A model generated the notes under the pieces. That model was not told where the DNA came from. It saw nothing but the letters and a program-made list of their open reading frames with translations, and ran no database searches. A program made the position numbers and the translations under genes. From Liriodendron chinense (taxonomy: Eukaryota; Streptophyta; Magnoliopsida; Magnoliales; Magnoliaceae), in NCBI GenBank assembly GCA_003013855.2, contig ML058586.1, positions 4,020,196 through 4,084,195 of the forward strand: 64,000 nt of DNA, read 5' to 3'. Shown here in pieces: positions 11,562 through 24,500 of the stretch (position 1 is the first letter of the stretch; each line of letters opens with the position of its first letter).

Positions 11562-12200
11562 TGGGGTGGGATGAGATCGAGTACTATCTCTCTCACGGCA
11601 TAACTAATCCGAATTCATAGATCTATCGAGACTCCTCAACAGATCTTCTTTGAATCCACAAGGAAATATCTCGAATCCACGAGATATTTTCTTCGAATTT
11701 ACGAAGAACGACTCAAATCCACAAGAAATAATGAGTAAAAACTCAAGGTTTCATTAATAATAATCAAAAGCTACATAATAATGAACTTAAAAGTGTTTAA
11801 ATAGATTAACCCTAACCTTAATCACATAAGCAAAACATAACTTGCGTAGGAAGGAAAGAATCCTAACTTAAAACAGAAACAATTCGCTTAAAATGGAAAA
11901 AAAAAAAAAAAATCACAAAATCACGAGAAGTTTCTGGGTGTCTGTCGACCGGTCGTCAGGGGGCTCAAATCTGTCAAAGTTAGGTGGAGACCGGTTGGCT
12001 GGAGCTCAAAACAATCTAGCGAGTGGGGGCGATCTCCTGGGCATTTCAGACTAGTAGGATGACCGGTCCTTGAGTACGCACGAGCGATCGTTGATCGGGA
12101 TGGCATAAATCTGAGCTTTCTTTAATTTTTCTTTTAATCCATTTCTTCCATGAAGATCGTAGATCCTCTCCCACAATCATGAAGTCTATTCTCTACATCA
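11562..12200 (-). mobile_element. 5' LTR of a truncated Gypsy element (family G, copy 1)
   Basis: 639 bp, TG...CA ('tggggtgggatgag' to 'ctctacatca'). It shares the framework 'ggactcctcaac', 'cgaatccacgag', a long AT-rich middle and 'ctacatca' end with the LTRs at 30416, 32846, 52680, 55711 and 61845. The right half carries several GC-rich inserts around 'gaccggtcgt' / 'gaccggttggct'. A primer-binding site lies directly to its left. No partner LTR in the window. Confidence 0.8.
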
Positions 12201-12277
12201 GTAGTTACTCATCTGCTTGCTCAATTCCTTTCCATTGGTGAGGCATGAGCTTTCTGTGGTGCCCACCCAATATCTTT

Positions 12278-12280
<3 letters not shown>

Positions 12281-12346
<66 letters not shown>

Positions 12347-12349
12347 AAA
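12281..12349. repeat. (TA)n followed by (TAA)n microsatellite
   Basis: About 25 TA units, then six TAA units. Confidence 0.95.
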
Positions 12350-12438
12350 GCATTCAGACGGGAAAAAAAAAACGAGGTGAAGAGTTCAAGAGCTATATTT
12401 ATATCGAAGATGAAGGTTATTTGGCTGGCGTATCCAAA

Positions 12439-13020
12439 GGAAGCGGATTGGCTGGTGTATCCTACACCAGCAACTTGCCTGGTGTAGGCCCGTGGGTTCA
12501 CTAGGAGCGTGTCAGTCTCGAGCACCGTTAACGTACGAACGGTCTAAAGAAGATAAAGGTTTTGTGGGTCCCACGATGATGAGTTTCATATATCCACACC
12601 GTCCATTCATATAGCTAGATCATTTCAGAGCATGACCTAAAAAATGAGTTATATCTTAAGCTCAAATGGACCACACCAAAAAAAAGAGGGGACAATGTTT
12701 CTGACCGTTAAAACATTCCTAGGGCCCAACATGATATTTATTTTCTATCTAAACTGTTAATAAGGTCATACGTACCTGGATGAACGGTTAAAACAAATAT
12801 CAGATTGATCTAAAACTTCAGTGACCCATGAAGGTTTCAATGGTAGACGTTCAATTTCCACTGCTTTCTGCAATGTGGTTCACTGGATCTTTGTATCCAT
12901 CTCATTTTTGGTATAAATCCTTACAACGATCTTGCAAGATGAATAGACCGTTTGGATATAACACATACCTCTGGGTGGCCCCAGCTTGCGGGTGTAGGGT
13001 ACACCAGCCAATCCGCTTCC
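12439..13020. mobile_element. Non-autonomous Mutator-like element (W core) with 9-bp target duplication
   Basis: 582 bp bounded by a near-perfect 30-bp terminal inverted repeat starting GGAAGCGGATTGGCTGGTG. Each end is flanked by GTATCCAAA (12430-12438 and 13021-13029), the 9-bp target duplication diagnostic of Mutator-like transposition. The interior is a W foldback core ('gggtcccacgatgatg', 'cacaccgtccattcat', 'gaccgtttggatata'). It encodes no transposase, so it must be moved in trans. Confidence 0.9.
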
Positions 13021-13029
13021 GTATCCAAA

Positions 13030-13885
13030 AGTGAGCCTATAATTCGGTGCCATGATAGGCCATGATAGGATAGCTATTATGGGTGGTGATTCATCAAATC
13101 TTGACGTACATGTTGTGTACATTTCGTGCCATGATGGGCCATGACCGAAAGGTGAGCCTATAATTCGGTGGTCCAATTTGGGAGCGTGCACCACACCGCA
13201 ATCCTCTACGACTTTTTTACAGTAAGCCTAAAATTCCAAGCTCCTTAGGCTCTTTATGTTGTATATGTCAAATCCATTCCATCCATCAGTGGTCCTATCC
13301 TAGTTTCTAGGACCTACAGAAAAAATCCGCGAGATCTACAACTCATGTGGGTCACAGCAAAGAGAACAATGTGGATGGGATGCCAACCATAGGTTTCTGT
13401 GTGGCACCACCATGGTTTGTACCTTTCATCAAACCCATTAATCAGTTGTAACTCACAAGGATGATGTGAAAAAAGAAAAAGAAGTCTGATCCAGATATCT
13501 GGTGGGCCTCACGGTATGATCATACATGGAGGTTTCAAATTTTAGATTGTTCCTAATGGTGAGGGCCATCAGAGTTTTTCATCGGTATGTGTTTTTGTAG
13601 GTGCTGTTTAAATAATGTTTCTCACCTGATAGACGGAGTGGATTTACATATAATACATGGTGGGTCACGTAGAGCTTGGATATTTTAGGGAACGGTGTAA
13701 AACAGGTGTTGAAGACGACTCCGATCCAGTCTGCACGGCCTTGGCACATCTCGCCTACAGAAGACACCATCAATCATACAATTAGTCAGTGTACCATGAT
13801 GCGTATACCACAGGATAGTCTAGAAACCAGGCTGCTTGACACAGACTCGGATGAGTCGACCCCGGCCGGGTAACTTACCTGCTCA
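13030..13885. repeat. Degenerate W-like repeats and a short direct repeat
   Basis: 'gtgagcctataattcggtg' occurs twice (about 13031 and 13151). From 13180 to 13690 a diverged W-type core can be followed ('aatccattccatccatcag', 'tgatccagatatctggtggg', 'agacggagtggatttac'). No coding sequence is recognised. Confidence 0.5.
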
Positions 13886-16800
13886 CTAGGTCGGGAAAAT
13901 CAGGAGTGCCACTGGTCAGCAATACAGCATTCGGCTAGGTTTTCCGAGTCTTAAACTCGGTTGAGTCGACACGGGTCAAAGAAGTTGTTGCTTGTTAGTA
14001 GGGTATACCAGTCATTTAAGAGAAGAAAAGGTTAAAAGAGGGCATTCCTCTCTCTTTATCACATTTCCTCCATCAGACTAGCTAATCTATTATTTCCTCT
14101 ATCAATCTCCAGAATTAGATTTAAGATGCAAGCTTACTTATTTTATTTTTCAAAAAATAAAAATAAAAAATAGGTAGCATTCTTCTTTTTATTAAAAATG
14201 TAGAAAAGAAAAACGGTTTCTGTATTCGTTCTGAGAGTATATGAATGAAGAAAGAGAAGTGGTGTTTTTTTTTTTTTTTTTTTTAATTCATTTTTTTACC
14301 TTCTTTTTACAAATATTTTTACTTTTCATTTTGATATCTTATGTAATTTTTCTTTGAAGGAATTTTTTTAGTATTATTTCATCAACAGAGGAACTTTACA
14401 ACCATTCGGGAGGGCCCGATTACAAAGTCTGGGCGCCACCTATCATATAAACCATGCCGATAATTGAGCTATACAACGCGCAACACTAGAACCTCCCTTT
14501 CATCTCATCGGCCAAATTGAGGGAAAAGGAGAGGCAAAAAACTGAAACTCGCCTCCAGAGAGCAAAAGGAATGGAATTTAAAAACATTCTAATCCTTCAT
14601 CTAGCAACCTACGAATGGATGGTTGGGATTTTATAAAATGTCTTACTGTTGATGACTTGGAACATTCAATTTGTAATTTTGTACAAGTGGGGCTCATGAT
14701 CTAAATAGCCAAACCGTTGATATGGTGGGCCTCTCATAGGTGGTTTTGATATTAACCATTTGTCATATATGAATAAGCACAGTTTTTTAATAGTTTTAAT
14801 TATTTTTTTGTATTGTTCATTATTTATGTTATTTTTAATAATAAAAATATTATTTTCTTGACCTGCTTAGTCTAACTACCAAGTTCTAGGCGTTGGCACG
14901 TGAATTCCAACAACCCCTTGAAGGTTCTACTAAGAGGGATGGTACAGGAAGGAATAGAGCATGAAGATCGATGGCCAATTAAAAAGAGACAGATTTCTTC
15001 TCTTTTGCAAAATTGGGAGAACCAAAAGTAGATACATGTTATAAATATTCACAAAGAACAGTATAACAGCAGAGAGATTCACGAGGTGGCCAACTTAGCC
15101 TTTAGTCAGGTCTTGGTTTGCAAACTATGCAGCCGTACAAGTGGGCTCACTGGCATGGATGGGTGATATCAACATACCATGGATGGGTGATATCAACATC
15201 CAGGCCTTACAAGTGGGCCACGGGTAGTTCGGTGGTCCCATCAGCCTCACCATCATGGATGACTAATATCCTGGTAAACCCGGGAAAATTATAGGTCGGC
15301 CGTCAGGGAGTAATTCACGTACGCTGGAAATGCCACGTGCAAAACAACTCACCAAGTAGCATGCAGATACCTGTAATGACATGATTAGGTTATTGAACGC
15401 TGGCAAAGCTACTGCCACACAAAGCAGGTTCCAAAGTTGTTCTTATGAAACCGTTGCAACCATCCTATCACAGCAATCCACGTCTGTCGGTGGCATCACT
15501 ACATGACATCTTTGCAATGTACCTGCCTACTTTCCATCAGTTTCGACTTCTAACGTCTCCTATCTACTCATGTAAATAACATGTGAGCACGAGTCAAAGA
15601 TGAAGACTCGATATACGGAGAGCCCATTCGATCATGCTGATATTTGTTTTTTATTTTTTAATTTTTTCCTTCATTCAGGCTTATATAACCTTATCAACAT
15701 ATTGGTTGTTAAATAAATACTATGGAGACATTAAGATGCAACTTAAATTAATCAACCACTTTTGTTTCTTGTTTTTTACTTAGTTTAATTAATTTTCTTT
15801 TGTAGTTTTGCTTTGCTTAAATCAATGTGTGCATGTGTTTTTCTGCAACAATGTGGTACTTGGGTGAGGTGGGGCTCGACCTAGTGAGGCTAAGGACCTA
15901 ATCTATATAGCTATGTGTACCACTCGATACAATACGAACACAACTTGATTGTCCAACAAATATTAAAAGGTCATTGATAGCCCATTATGGTGGTGGGCCT
16001 TTTTTTTTTTTTTTTTCTTTGAACATGATCTAGCCTGAACCTGAACATAACCTGACTTGGCCCGACCGAAAGCACCCAAGAGGTGCTGCTAGTATGTCTC
16101 CAACTTGAGACCTGTTGGTTGACAAATTGGGGGACTCGACCAGCTGGGCTAACAAGTTGTGTTTTTACTTTTCAAACCAGAGACCCGCTAGTTGACAAAC
16201 AAGGACTCAACCAGCTGGTATGTCTTGAACTTGAGACCTGCTGGTTGACAAACATGGACTTAACCATGGTGGTGGGCTTTTATTTCATTTTTGCTCCGTG
16301 TTTTTTCTCTTAATGTAATTTTTAGGGCTTTTAGTCGCCTTAATTGGTAATAAGATATTATTTCTTACCTTGAAAAACACAATTATGAAAAGTTGCTAAC
16401 AAAAAGCATCTGTCATTTTAGTGAGAATAAAAACACTGACAAAGACTAAAATAAGCAACGCGGAGCTCTTTTTCCATCATACAAGTGGCATGCGAATCCA
16501 GAATAACCAATTAGATAATCCTAACATTGGAAAGATATGTTCATCCTATGGTCATCAACGGTGAGCTGATACTGTACAAGAATGTGTAAAACTTGGGGCT
16601 TGTGATGTATAATAATCTGAACAAGGGTGTGAAATATGGGCACCGACGTGTGGGGCATCCGAGCAAGGGTCTCTGTCTTGTACTTCATTTTTTCGTGGTT
16701 GAGCTTTTTCTCGTGCTTCCATCTCACAGATTATCAAAGCTTATTCCAAGCTTCACGTGCTGTGGGCCCATGTGCCGGACGCGGATTTCTCAAAGAGGTT

Positions 16801-17976
16801 GGAAGACATGGACCCAAACAAGGGAGTGCTAAGTGCATTCGCTCACATGTGGCAACTTGGCCGGTACCTTTTGATGGATCCAAGCCGTTCATCAAGAGGT
16901 AATCCCTGTCAAAAAAACTCAGGTAGATCAAATCATCTGATGGCCAACATATATATAATAGAAAATTGATGAGGATAAAGTGACCAACAGTCCTATTTTA
17001 ACGCAGAAAAGTTGCTCATCTACCGATAATCCACCTGATTATTTGGACAAGAACCCTTTTGAGGTAAGTCCCACCTCATGACCGGCTTGGATCACTCCCA
17101 CGTGTGCCTGTTTTTTTTTTTTTTACTGTAAGTGACAGGCAAATGCCTAAATAATTTCACCGAGGCTCTCTCTCTAATTGGACGGTACCACTGAATTTAA
17201 CCAGAAAAGAAAGAAACAAATCCAAGGGAATGCTAGACCTTAACCTCTTAAAGAGAGCAATTTTATTCTAAAATACTTCCACCTTCTTAAAATAAACGGT
17301 GCTGGTGGTTTTTCTTGTATATGTTTAGCTGTTCACGCGTATACCATTGGTGAGTGTACTTTTTTCCTTTTGTGGAGCTCCCCTCTGAAATCATGTACAA
17401 CTTTTTTCGGAATTTCAATAAAGTGGTGTATAGTAACTACTGTGAGTAGTGTAATCATTGTGGTGACGGTTTTGCGTTGAAGCCGTAGAGGGAATGCCCT
17501 AGAGCTTGAGGGCGTAGACAACATCCATGGTGGTGATGGTTTTGCGGCAAGTATGCTCTGTGCAGGTGACAACATCACGGATGACGTTTTCAAGGAAGAT
17601 CATGAGTCATAACGCATATAAATTGGCCATGTGATCTACTTTGGATTGGGCTTTTGTCCTCGCATATTTTTTAGTATTAGCAAATACTCCAAGAATTACC
17701 ATTCAAAAAATTCCTTCAATGCGCTTAGCATCCCTCAATCCAGTGTAAGTAGTTGCTGGTAACTTTCTGGAAGTGGGCCCTGGGAAGTTTTTAATTGTTG
17801 GCGTTTATTCACCACAGATTTCTTGCGGTGTGGTCCACCTAAGATTTGGATCTGCCTATTTTGGGCTAATGCCCTAAAATGATGTGGAAAAATGGATGGA
17901 GGGCGTGGATAAAACATAGACATCATGGTGGTCGATCTCACATAGCACCGACCAGTAGCGTCAGAAGGCAATCAGC
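13886..17976. repeat. Segmental triplication, unit 1 (about 4.1 kb, uninterrupted)
   Basis: Starts at 'ctaggtcgggaaaatcagga' and is followed at an offset of 4091 bases by unit 2, which starts at 'ctaggtcaggaaaatcagga'. The two align through 'cattcggctaggttttccga', 'gcttagtctaactaccaag', 'gccacgtgcaaaacaactca', the minus-strand SINE and 'gggcatccgagcaagggtct'. I see no known gene inside. A short open frame near 16757-16969 (LWAHVPDADFSKRLEDMDPNK) recurs in unit 3 but belongs to no family I recognise. The last 200 bp contain half a W core (about 17770-17945). Confidence 0.85.
16002..16265 (-). mobile_element. Minus-strand SINE with three tRNA-like head repeats
   Basis: Read on the minus strand, it has a tRNA-like head with A box TAGCCCAGCTGG (canonical TAGCTCAGTTGG) and a decayed B box, a body containing 'gggtgctttcggtcgggcc', and an A tail (T run at 16000-16016). 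Flanks: 'atggtggtgggcctt' (15987) and 'atggtggtgggcttt' (16266), a 15-bp target duplication. The head is repeated as one alpha-beta dimer plus a partial alpha copy. Alpha carries 'gagacctgytggttgacaaa'; beta carries 'gtttttacttttcaaacc'. Confidence 0.8.
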
Positions 17977-20511
17977 CTAGGTCAGGAAAATCAGGAGTGC
18001 CACTGGTCAGCAATACAGCAGTCGGCTAGGTTTACCGAGTCTTAAACTCGGTTGACTCGGTTGAGTCAACATGGGTCTATGAAGTCGTTAGTAGGGTAAA
18101 CCAGTGATTTAAGAGAAGAAAATGTTAAAAGAGGGCATTCCTCTCCCTTTATCACATTTCCTCCATCAATCTAGCTAATCTATCATTTCCTTTATCAGTC
18201 TCCAGAATTAGATTCAAGATGCAAGCTTACTTATTTTATTTTTCAAAAAATAAAAATAAAAAACAGATAGAATTCTACTTTTTGTTAAAAATGTAGAAAA
18301 GAAAAACTATTTCTGGATTCGTTTTGAGAGTATATGAATGAAGAAAGAGAAGGGGTGTTTTTTTTTTTTTTTTTATATATTCTTTTTTACTTTCTTTTTA
18401 CAAATTTTTTCACATTTCATTTTGTTATCTTATGTAAATCTTTTTTGAAGGAATTAATTATTTATCTATTTTATCAACAGAGGAACTTTACAACTATTTG
18501 CGTGGGCCCGATTACAAAGTCTGGTTGCCACCTATCATATAGACCCTGCCGATAATTGAGCTATACACTGCGCAACACAAGACCCCCCTTTCATCCCATC
18601 GGCCAAATTGAGGGAAAAGGATAGGCAAAAAACTGAAACTTCCCTCTAGAGAACAAAAAGAATGGAATTTAGAAACAACATAATCCTTCATCTAGCAACC
18701 TACGAATGGATGGTTGGGATTTTATAAAATGTCTTATACTGTTGGCAACTTGGAACATTCAATTTTTAGTTTTGTACAAGTGGGGCTCATGATCTAAATA
18801 CCCAAACGGTTGATATGGTGGGCCTCTCATAGCTGGTTTTGATATTAACCATTTGTCATACGTGAAGAAGCACACTTTTTTAATAGTCTTAATTTTTTTT
18901 TTTTTTGTATTGTTCATTAATTATTTTATTTTTGATAATAAAAATATTATTTCCTTGACCTGCTTAGTCTAACTACCAAGTCCTAGGTGTTGGCACATGA
19001 GTCCCAACAACCTCTTGAAGATTCTACTAAGAGGGATGGTATATGTAGATATATGTTATAAATATTTCTTCACTTTAGCAAAATTGAGAGAACCAAAAGT
19101 AGATATATGTTATAAATATTCACAGCTATGACTGAAAGAATAGTATAGCAGCAGAGAGTTTCCCGGGGAGAAAAGCCGAGAATGCTAAAAATCAATTGCT
19201 ACCGACCATCCATAATCTAATGGTGATTTTTCCATCCGGCCATGCTTCATCACACATGGTTTTTGAATCTACACCAGGTTGACCCAACCTGCGGACCAAC
19301 TTAGCCTTTAGTCAGGACCTGGTTTGCAAACTACGCAGCTGTACAAGTGGGCCGATGGTTGGTGGTCCATCATACTCACTGCCATGGATGGGTGATATCA
19401 ACATCGAAATTGGCTGTCGGCACATTAGGACACTGTACATGTATTCATTGGGACACTATAATGATCCAGGCCTTACAAGTGGGCCACGGGTAATTTGGTG
19501 GTCCCATCAGCCTCCTAGTAAACAGGGAAAATTATACGTTGTCGTAATTCACGTAAACTGGACATGCCACGTGTAAAACATGTAACACTTTGAGATTTTG
19601 GCTCCCGTGTACATCACGAGGGCCGAATTCCCAAGGTTATTTGGAATGTGTGAGGGTCATACCTTTACATAATTTTCACACAAACATGCACATTTCACAC
19701 TATTTGGAAACCATGAGCAAAACGATGGAATCAAACTTATATATTACTTCATTAACTAAACTAAATCATCAAACCATGTAACCGTCATTCAATCAATTAC
19801 CATGTTCATAACTAAGTCCTCCCATTGGGACTTGTTACAATTTTAAATACTTAATCAATGTTAGAACTATGAATGACTATGTGGTGTCGTCTTCCACCAT
19901 TTGCTCCCACGAGCCATCATAATCGTCTCCTTGATACTCGGGCTCCTGAGGATCGTTACCTACATGTTCTAAATTATTTTCTACAAAAACACCGTCAAAA
20001 GCGGCATAGTGAAGAACTACTTTAAAGTTAGAATAATAATCACATAAAAATCATAACAAAACATTCATTACTGTTACTTAATGCAATGCATGATAATGCA
20101 TGACCCAGCGTAGCAATTCTTAGACATGCTGCTAGGGGATTTTGGGACATGCAAGCTCATATTTTTGTCGGACCACGTGAGAAACGGGACGCTCATAGCC
20201 CAAATCTACACGTGACAGTGTATAGGGAGAAGTAGGACGCTTTGGCCTATTCTCAATTCCGTACACCCATATGGAGCCACGTGCATGCATAAGTTAACCA
20301 TTCTTTATTATTATTACCAATTTACACCAAGCCACTTAACGTTTAACCAACCTTTGGTACCACCATATCCTTCATCATGGTTCATCACTCATCAAAACTG
20401 TAATAACCGACGCATCACATCGCAGGATGGCAGCCTGTACTACTAAGGTTTATAACAACCATGCTCAACTATAGTCTCATAGAGATCCTTAACAACTTGA
20501 GGAATAATAAT

Positions 20512-20526
20512 AATAATAGTAAATAT

Positions 20527-20577
<51 letters not shown>
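20512..20577. repeat. (TAA)n microsatellite
   Basis: About 20 TAA/ATA units with two interruptions, inside the family T LTR. Confidence 0.95.
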
Positions 20578-20579
<2 letters not shown>

Positions 20580-21125
20580 GATTTAATAACCACTTAATCG
20601 GGCGATCTTGATACCACCACTACCACAGATCAGGGTAGCTACTTAACTGGACAAGCTAAAAGCATCGTCTCAGGTTAGGGCAATCTCTTAACCGGGTGTT
20701 CCGATATTCATCACCACAGATCAGTGTTCATCCACATATATAAAAGAAATATGACATAATAAGAATCTCCATTAGACAATCACAACTATTTTTTTTTATA
20801 TAATATGTAAGGAAAGGTGGTCCCCTTAAAGATGGTTACACAAATCTCATATGTACAACAAATATTCCATTATTTGTTGGTTCTCTAAGTTTCAGAAACG
20901 TCCTCATCACCATGAGATGAGAATAGGGTATCTAAAAGCGTTCATATGACTTACTAAGGAGAGAACAAAAAAAACACATGTAAACAAAAGTATATAAGAA
21001 TCATGAACTTTCAAAACATGAGATTATTAACCCAATTTTAAAGGAGTTCTCACCTTATGATCTTCGGCTTATTAGAGATATATGATGATGAAAGAATAGC
21101 AAGATGATGCTCTTCTCTCTTTCCT

Positions 21126-21129
<4 letters not shown>

Positions 21130-21169
<40 letters not shown>

Positions 21170-21204
21170 TTCTCTTTCTCTTTCTCTCTCTCTCTCTCTC
21201 TCTC
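21130..21204. repeat. (CT)n microsatellite, interrupted
   Basis: CT array with a short 'ttctctttctctttctc' interruption, inside the family T LTR. Confidence 0.95.
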
Positions 21205-21588
21205 AAATTCATGGGTGGGGGTCACCTCTGGATAAGAGAGGCCCTATATATAGAAGTAGGGTCGGAATTAGGGTTTTAGGGAAGCTACATCATCTTTCGA
21301 TGGACGGTTGCGGTTTAAAGTAGAAATACATTATCTTTCGAGCCGTTTTTGAAAGTATACACATCATGATTTGAGGAGAGATTCCACATGTTTGTTAAGT
21401 CAAGTATGGGCTATAAAATAGTTGTGACGGATTTTGGAATGAGGCCCACTAAGTGATGAACAATCCATGAGAAGAAAATATGAAATAATGAGTTTAGAAT
21501 TATAAAATTTTGAATGGGCGGTTTATCTGACAATTAGACACCTAGGGTGGGTTTAGATGGGTCCAATGAGGGAGGTAGGGTCCACAAA

Positions 21589-24500
21589 TGTAACGCCCCG
21601 GTTTTCATTACTCGGGTGTTGAGCCCGAGTTCTGAAAACCCGAGTGTAAACATTCAAAGATTCACTTTACAGTATAATTTTTCTTTTAAATTTAAAATGC
21701 AATGGAAGCAAATCAAGACATGTAATGTCCAATATAAATCAAAATGTACAAGTGGCGCCCATAGGGCTTATACAAATCAATTGTCTCATATTACATTAAT
21801 TAAAAAGGAAACCAAAAGAAAGAAACACTGCACGTAGACTTGAGTCGCACCAGTTTTCAACTTCTCATCCAAGGATACCTGCATCAACTGTTATGGTTCG
21901 ATAGCGTTAAAACGCTATCATAGTGAGGTAAAAACCCTCCAAAATTACCAGGCATGATAGCAGTTAAGTAAAGACCAACTAAAGATAATATATTGCACAA
22001 TAAGCAATTTATACAATTCCAAAAGAAGTGACATTTAAAACAATTAAATGTAACAATTTACTCATATGATAAATACCAACAAATTATAACATTCAATCAA
22101 TACATTTCAACTTTAATCTCGTTTACATGAATGTGTGCATGCACATGTTCTTCAGCCTGGGGATGTACATCCAGCTGGCGAATTTCAAACCGACAGTAAC
22201 ATGGCTCGTCACCAATGTTACCCGCAATGCAATGCATATCAAACCGACAGTAATGTGGCTCGTCACCAACATTACCCGTAAATGCCATGTATGTATGATT
22301 AACCAGCTTTTATTAGTTCAATCTACAAAACAATCAATTAAAAGCTCACGGTCATTATGGGGGGTGTGTAACCCAGCATAGGCCGACGGCTCGGGCATAG
22401 CATCCCATAACACCATCTCCGGACCCATGAGACATTCAACAAAATATCCTATTGTACAATTTTATGACTCTCTACAATTAGACAATTAACAGTTACTATT
22501 TTGTGTGTGTGTTCCAAAGTTTCCAACAAAAGGATACTCTTCTTCGTCCAAGCCACCTGCAAAACAAGTCCATTGATGGACACCAATATGGAAGGATCTT
22601 CCTAAACAAAGCCACATGGGCATCAATTCTAATTCAGGACACCACAAGATAAATTTTACTAAATAACAACAAGTCATCTTCTCAAAACACAATAATTAAC
22701 ATTTCACAACCAATTTCTCAACTCTTATCCAAATCACATAAAAACAGTTCCATTCTCTAAATTATATCCACACTCAACAATTTAGATATAAATCATTCCC
22801 TGAACAGTTAATATCATAAAACGATTATCATAAGACAATTATTTGAAAGTAAATATTTATATGAACAAAACAATTATTGTGAGCAAGAATAGAAGTAAAG
22901 AAGCATATAACCAAAATAATTCAACTAGCAAGATGTATTTAAGCAAGAATTACAAAATCCAATTATATAAATGGGAAGCCTGAAGGGGAAGAACCTCACC
23001 TCCAATGAAGGGTCCTGAATTTCAATACAATTTCAAGTAATATAGAAACGATTTCATTTTCCAAATTACATTAACAATCATAAATTTATATGTAAACAAT
23101 TTCATACACTTATTATTACAAAATAACTATTAAAAGATGAATATCACAAGACAATTTGTTGGAAGTAATAATTTCATAATAAGACAGTTATCATGAGCAA
23201 GTAGTGAAATTAGAGAAACATATAAACTGAGAATGAAAGTTTGAAGGGTGAGAAACCTCACATTGAACTTGGATTTTCCTCTACATTGGCTACGCCAATT
23301 CTAAGCCCTTAACTTGAGATTGCACGACCGATTTGGATCAACTCGATGAGGATGTACTCAATTGAGTTCCGACTTAAACATGAAAAAATGGTGGAAATAA
23401 TTTCCTACATACAAATTAAAAGTCAAAACATCAAATCACCTACAGTTGCACTAAGGAGTTGCAATGTTCCTTAACTAAGAAGAAGTTCGAATTTTAAAAA
23501 AATACTCTTCGATAAACACATCCCCAAATCGAAATTAAACCCAAATCTTAGTGTAAACTCAAAAGATTAAATACCCAATGGAGGACTCAGTTAACTAGTG
23601 CTAGAAGTTGGATTTATACCTCAAGATATAGGAAAATCCCAACTCTAAACTAATTCCCCAACCAGCAATACCTGCCCCCACTACACACTTGCAAAACTGA
23701 AATACCTATAAACATAACTCAGACCCCCATTTTAACCCAAACTCAATGAGTTTCGGTCGAAATGGCTTAACCACAACCATTATAATCTAACCCAACCTGA
23801 AGCAAATTAGAATTTAATTAATGATGAATTTACATGAATTAAATCAAAATGTTGGATAAATCTAACTGCTCAATAGCTCAGCTTTGACCTCACAGCTAAT
23901 TCACTCAACTAAACTAAAAATAAAAACGAACCGAGTTGACTCGGTTTGCAATTCCACATAAACCTTGTTAAGACAGTCTTGCCATCAACCAAAACAGGTT
24001 TGCAAAAGTGACTGACTTGAAATTAGCACCAGGAAGAATTCTTGTTGGCAAGCCAACACTCTAGCAACGACTAGATTTCGGCCACCCAGTAGATGAACGA
24101 CTTAGATCTGAAATCGGTGGATGAACGAAGGTTACAGGTTGGCAGTTGAGACGAAGATGAAAGCTTCAGTCATTAATGACGAATTTGCAACGGAGATATA
24201 TTTCTCTGATCAGATCCTTCTGGACAGTCAAGATGGCTCTAAGGAGGAAAAAACTGAAGCTCTGAAGAACTTTCTCCAGTGGGGTTCGCAGCTGCAACGA
24301 TCGTCGAGAAGGATGACGGCCATCAATGGAAACTCCTCATTCGATGGAGATCTCGATGTGCTGAAGCTTCTGGCCGACTCTGATTTCTCCAAGGAAGCTT
24401 GCAGATGAGAGATTTCGAGGCTCTAGTTTCATTTGGGGCTAGGGTTTCCGATTTCGGAAGCAAAAAGACCAAGTGAAAAGGAAAGCTTCTTATTTATAGG

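Noticed and set aside
13886..17976. Hidden tRNA gene at the CCAGCTGGGCTA / TCTCGAACC boxes
   Set aside because: The boxes belong to a SINE with A tail and target duplication. No tRNA cloverleaf or anticodon arm can be drawn.
22127..22381. Open frames with repeated 'TVTWLVTNVTR' / 'DEPHYCRF' phrases, nearly identical near 27717-27971 and inverted near 46972
   Set aside because: They come from a doubled DNA motif inside the family N LTR. Conservation reflects LTR homology, not coding.
24121..24408. 95-residue open frame (MNEGYRLAVETKMKAS...)
   Set aside because: Lies antisense to the probable leader of the family N LTR and shows no recognisable domain. Openness by chance is the simpler explanation.
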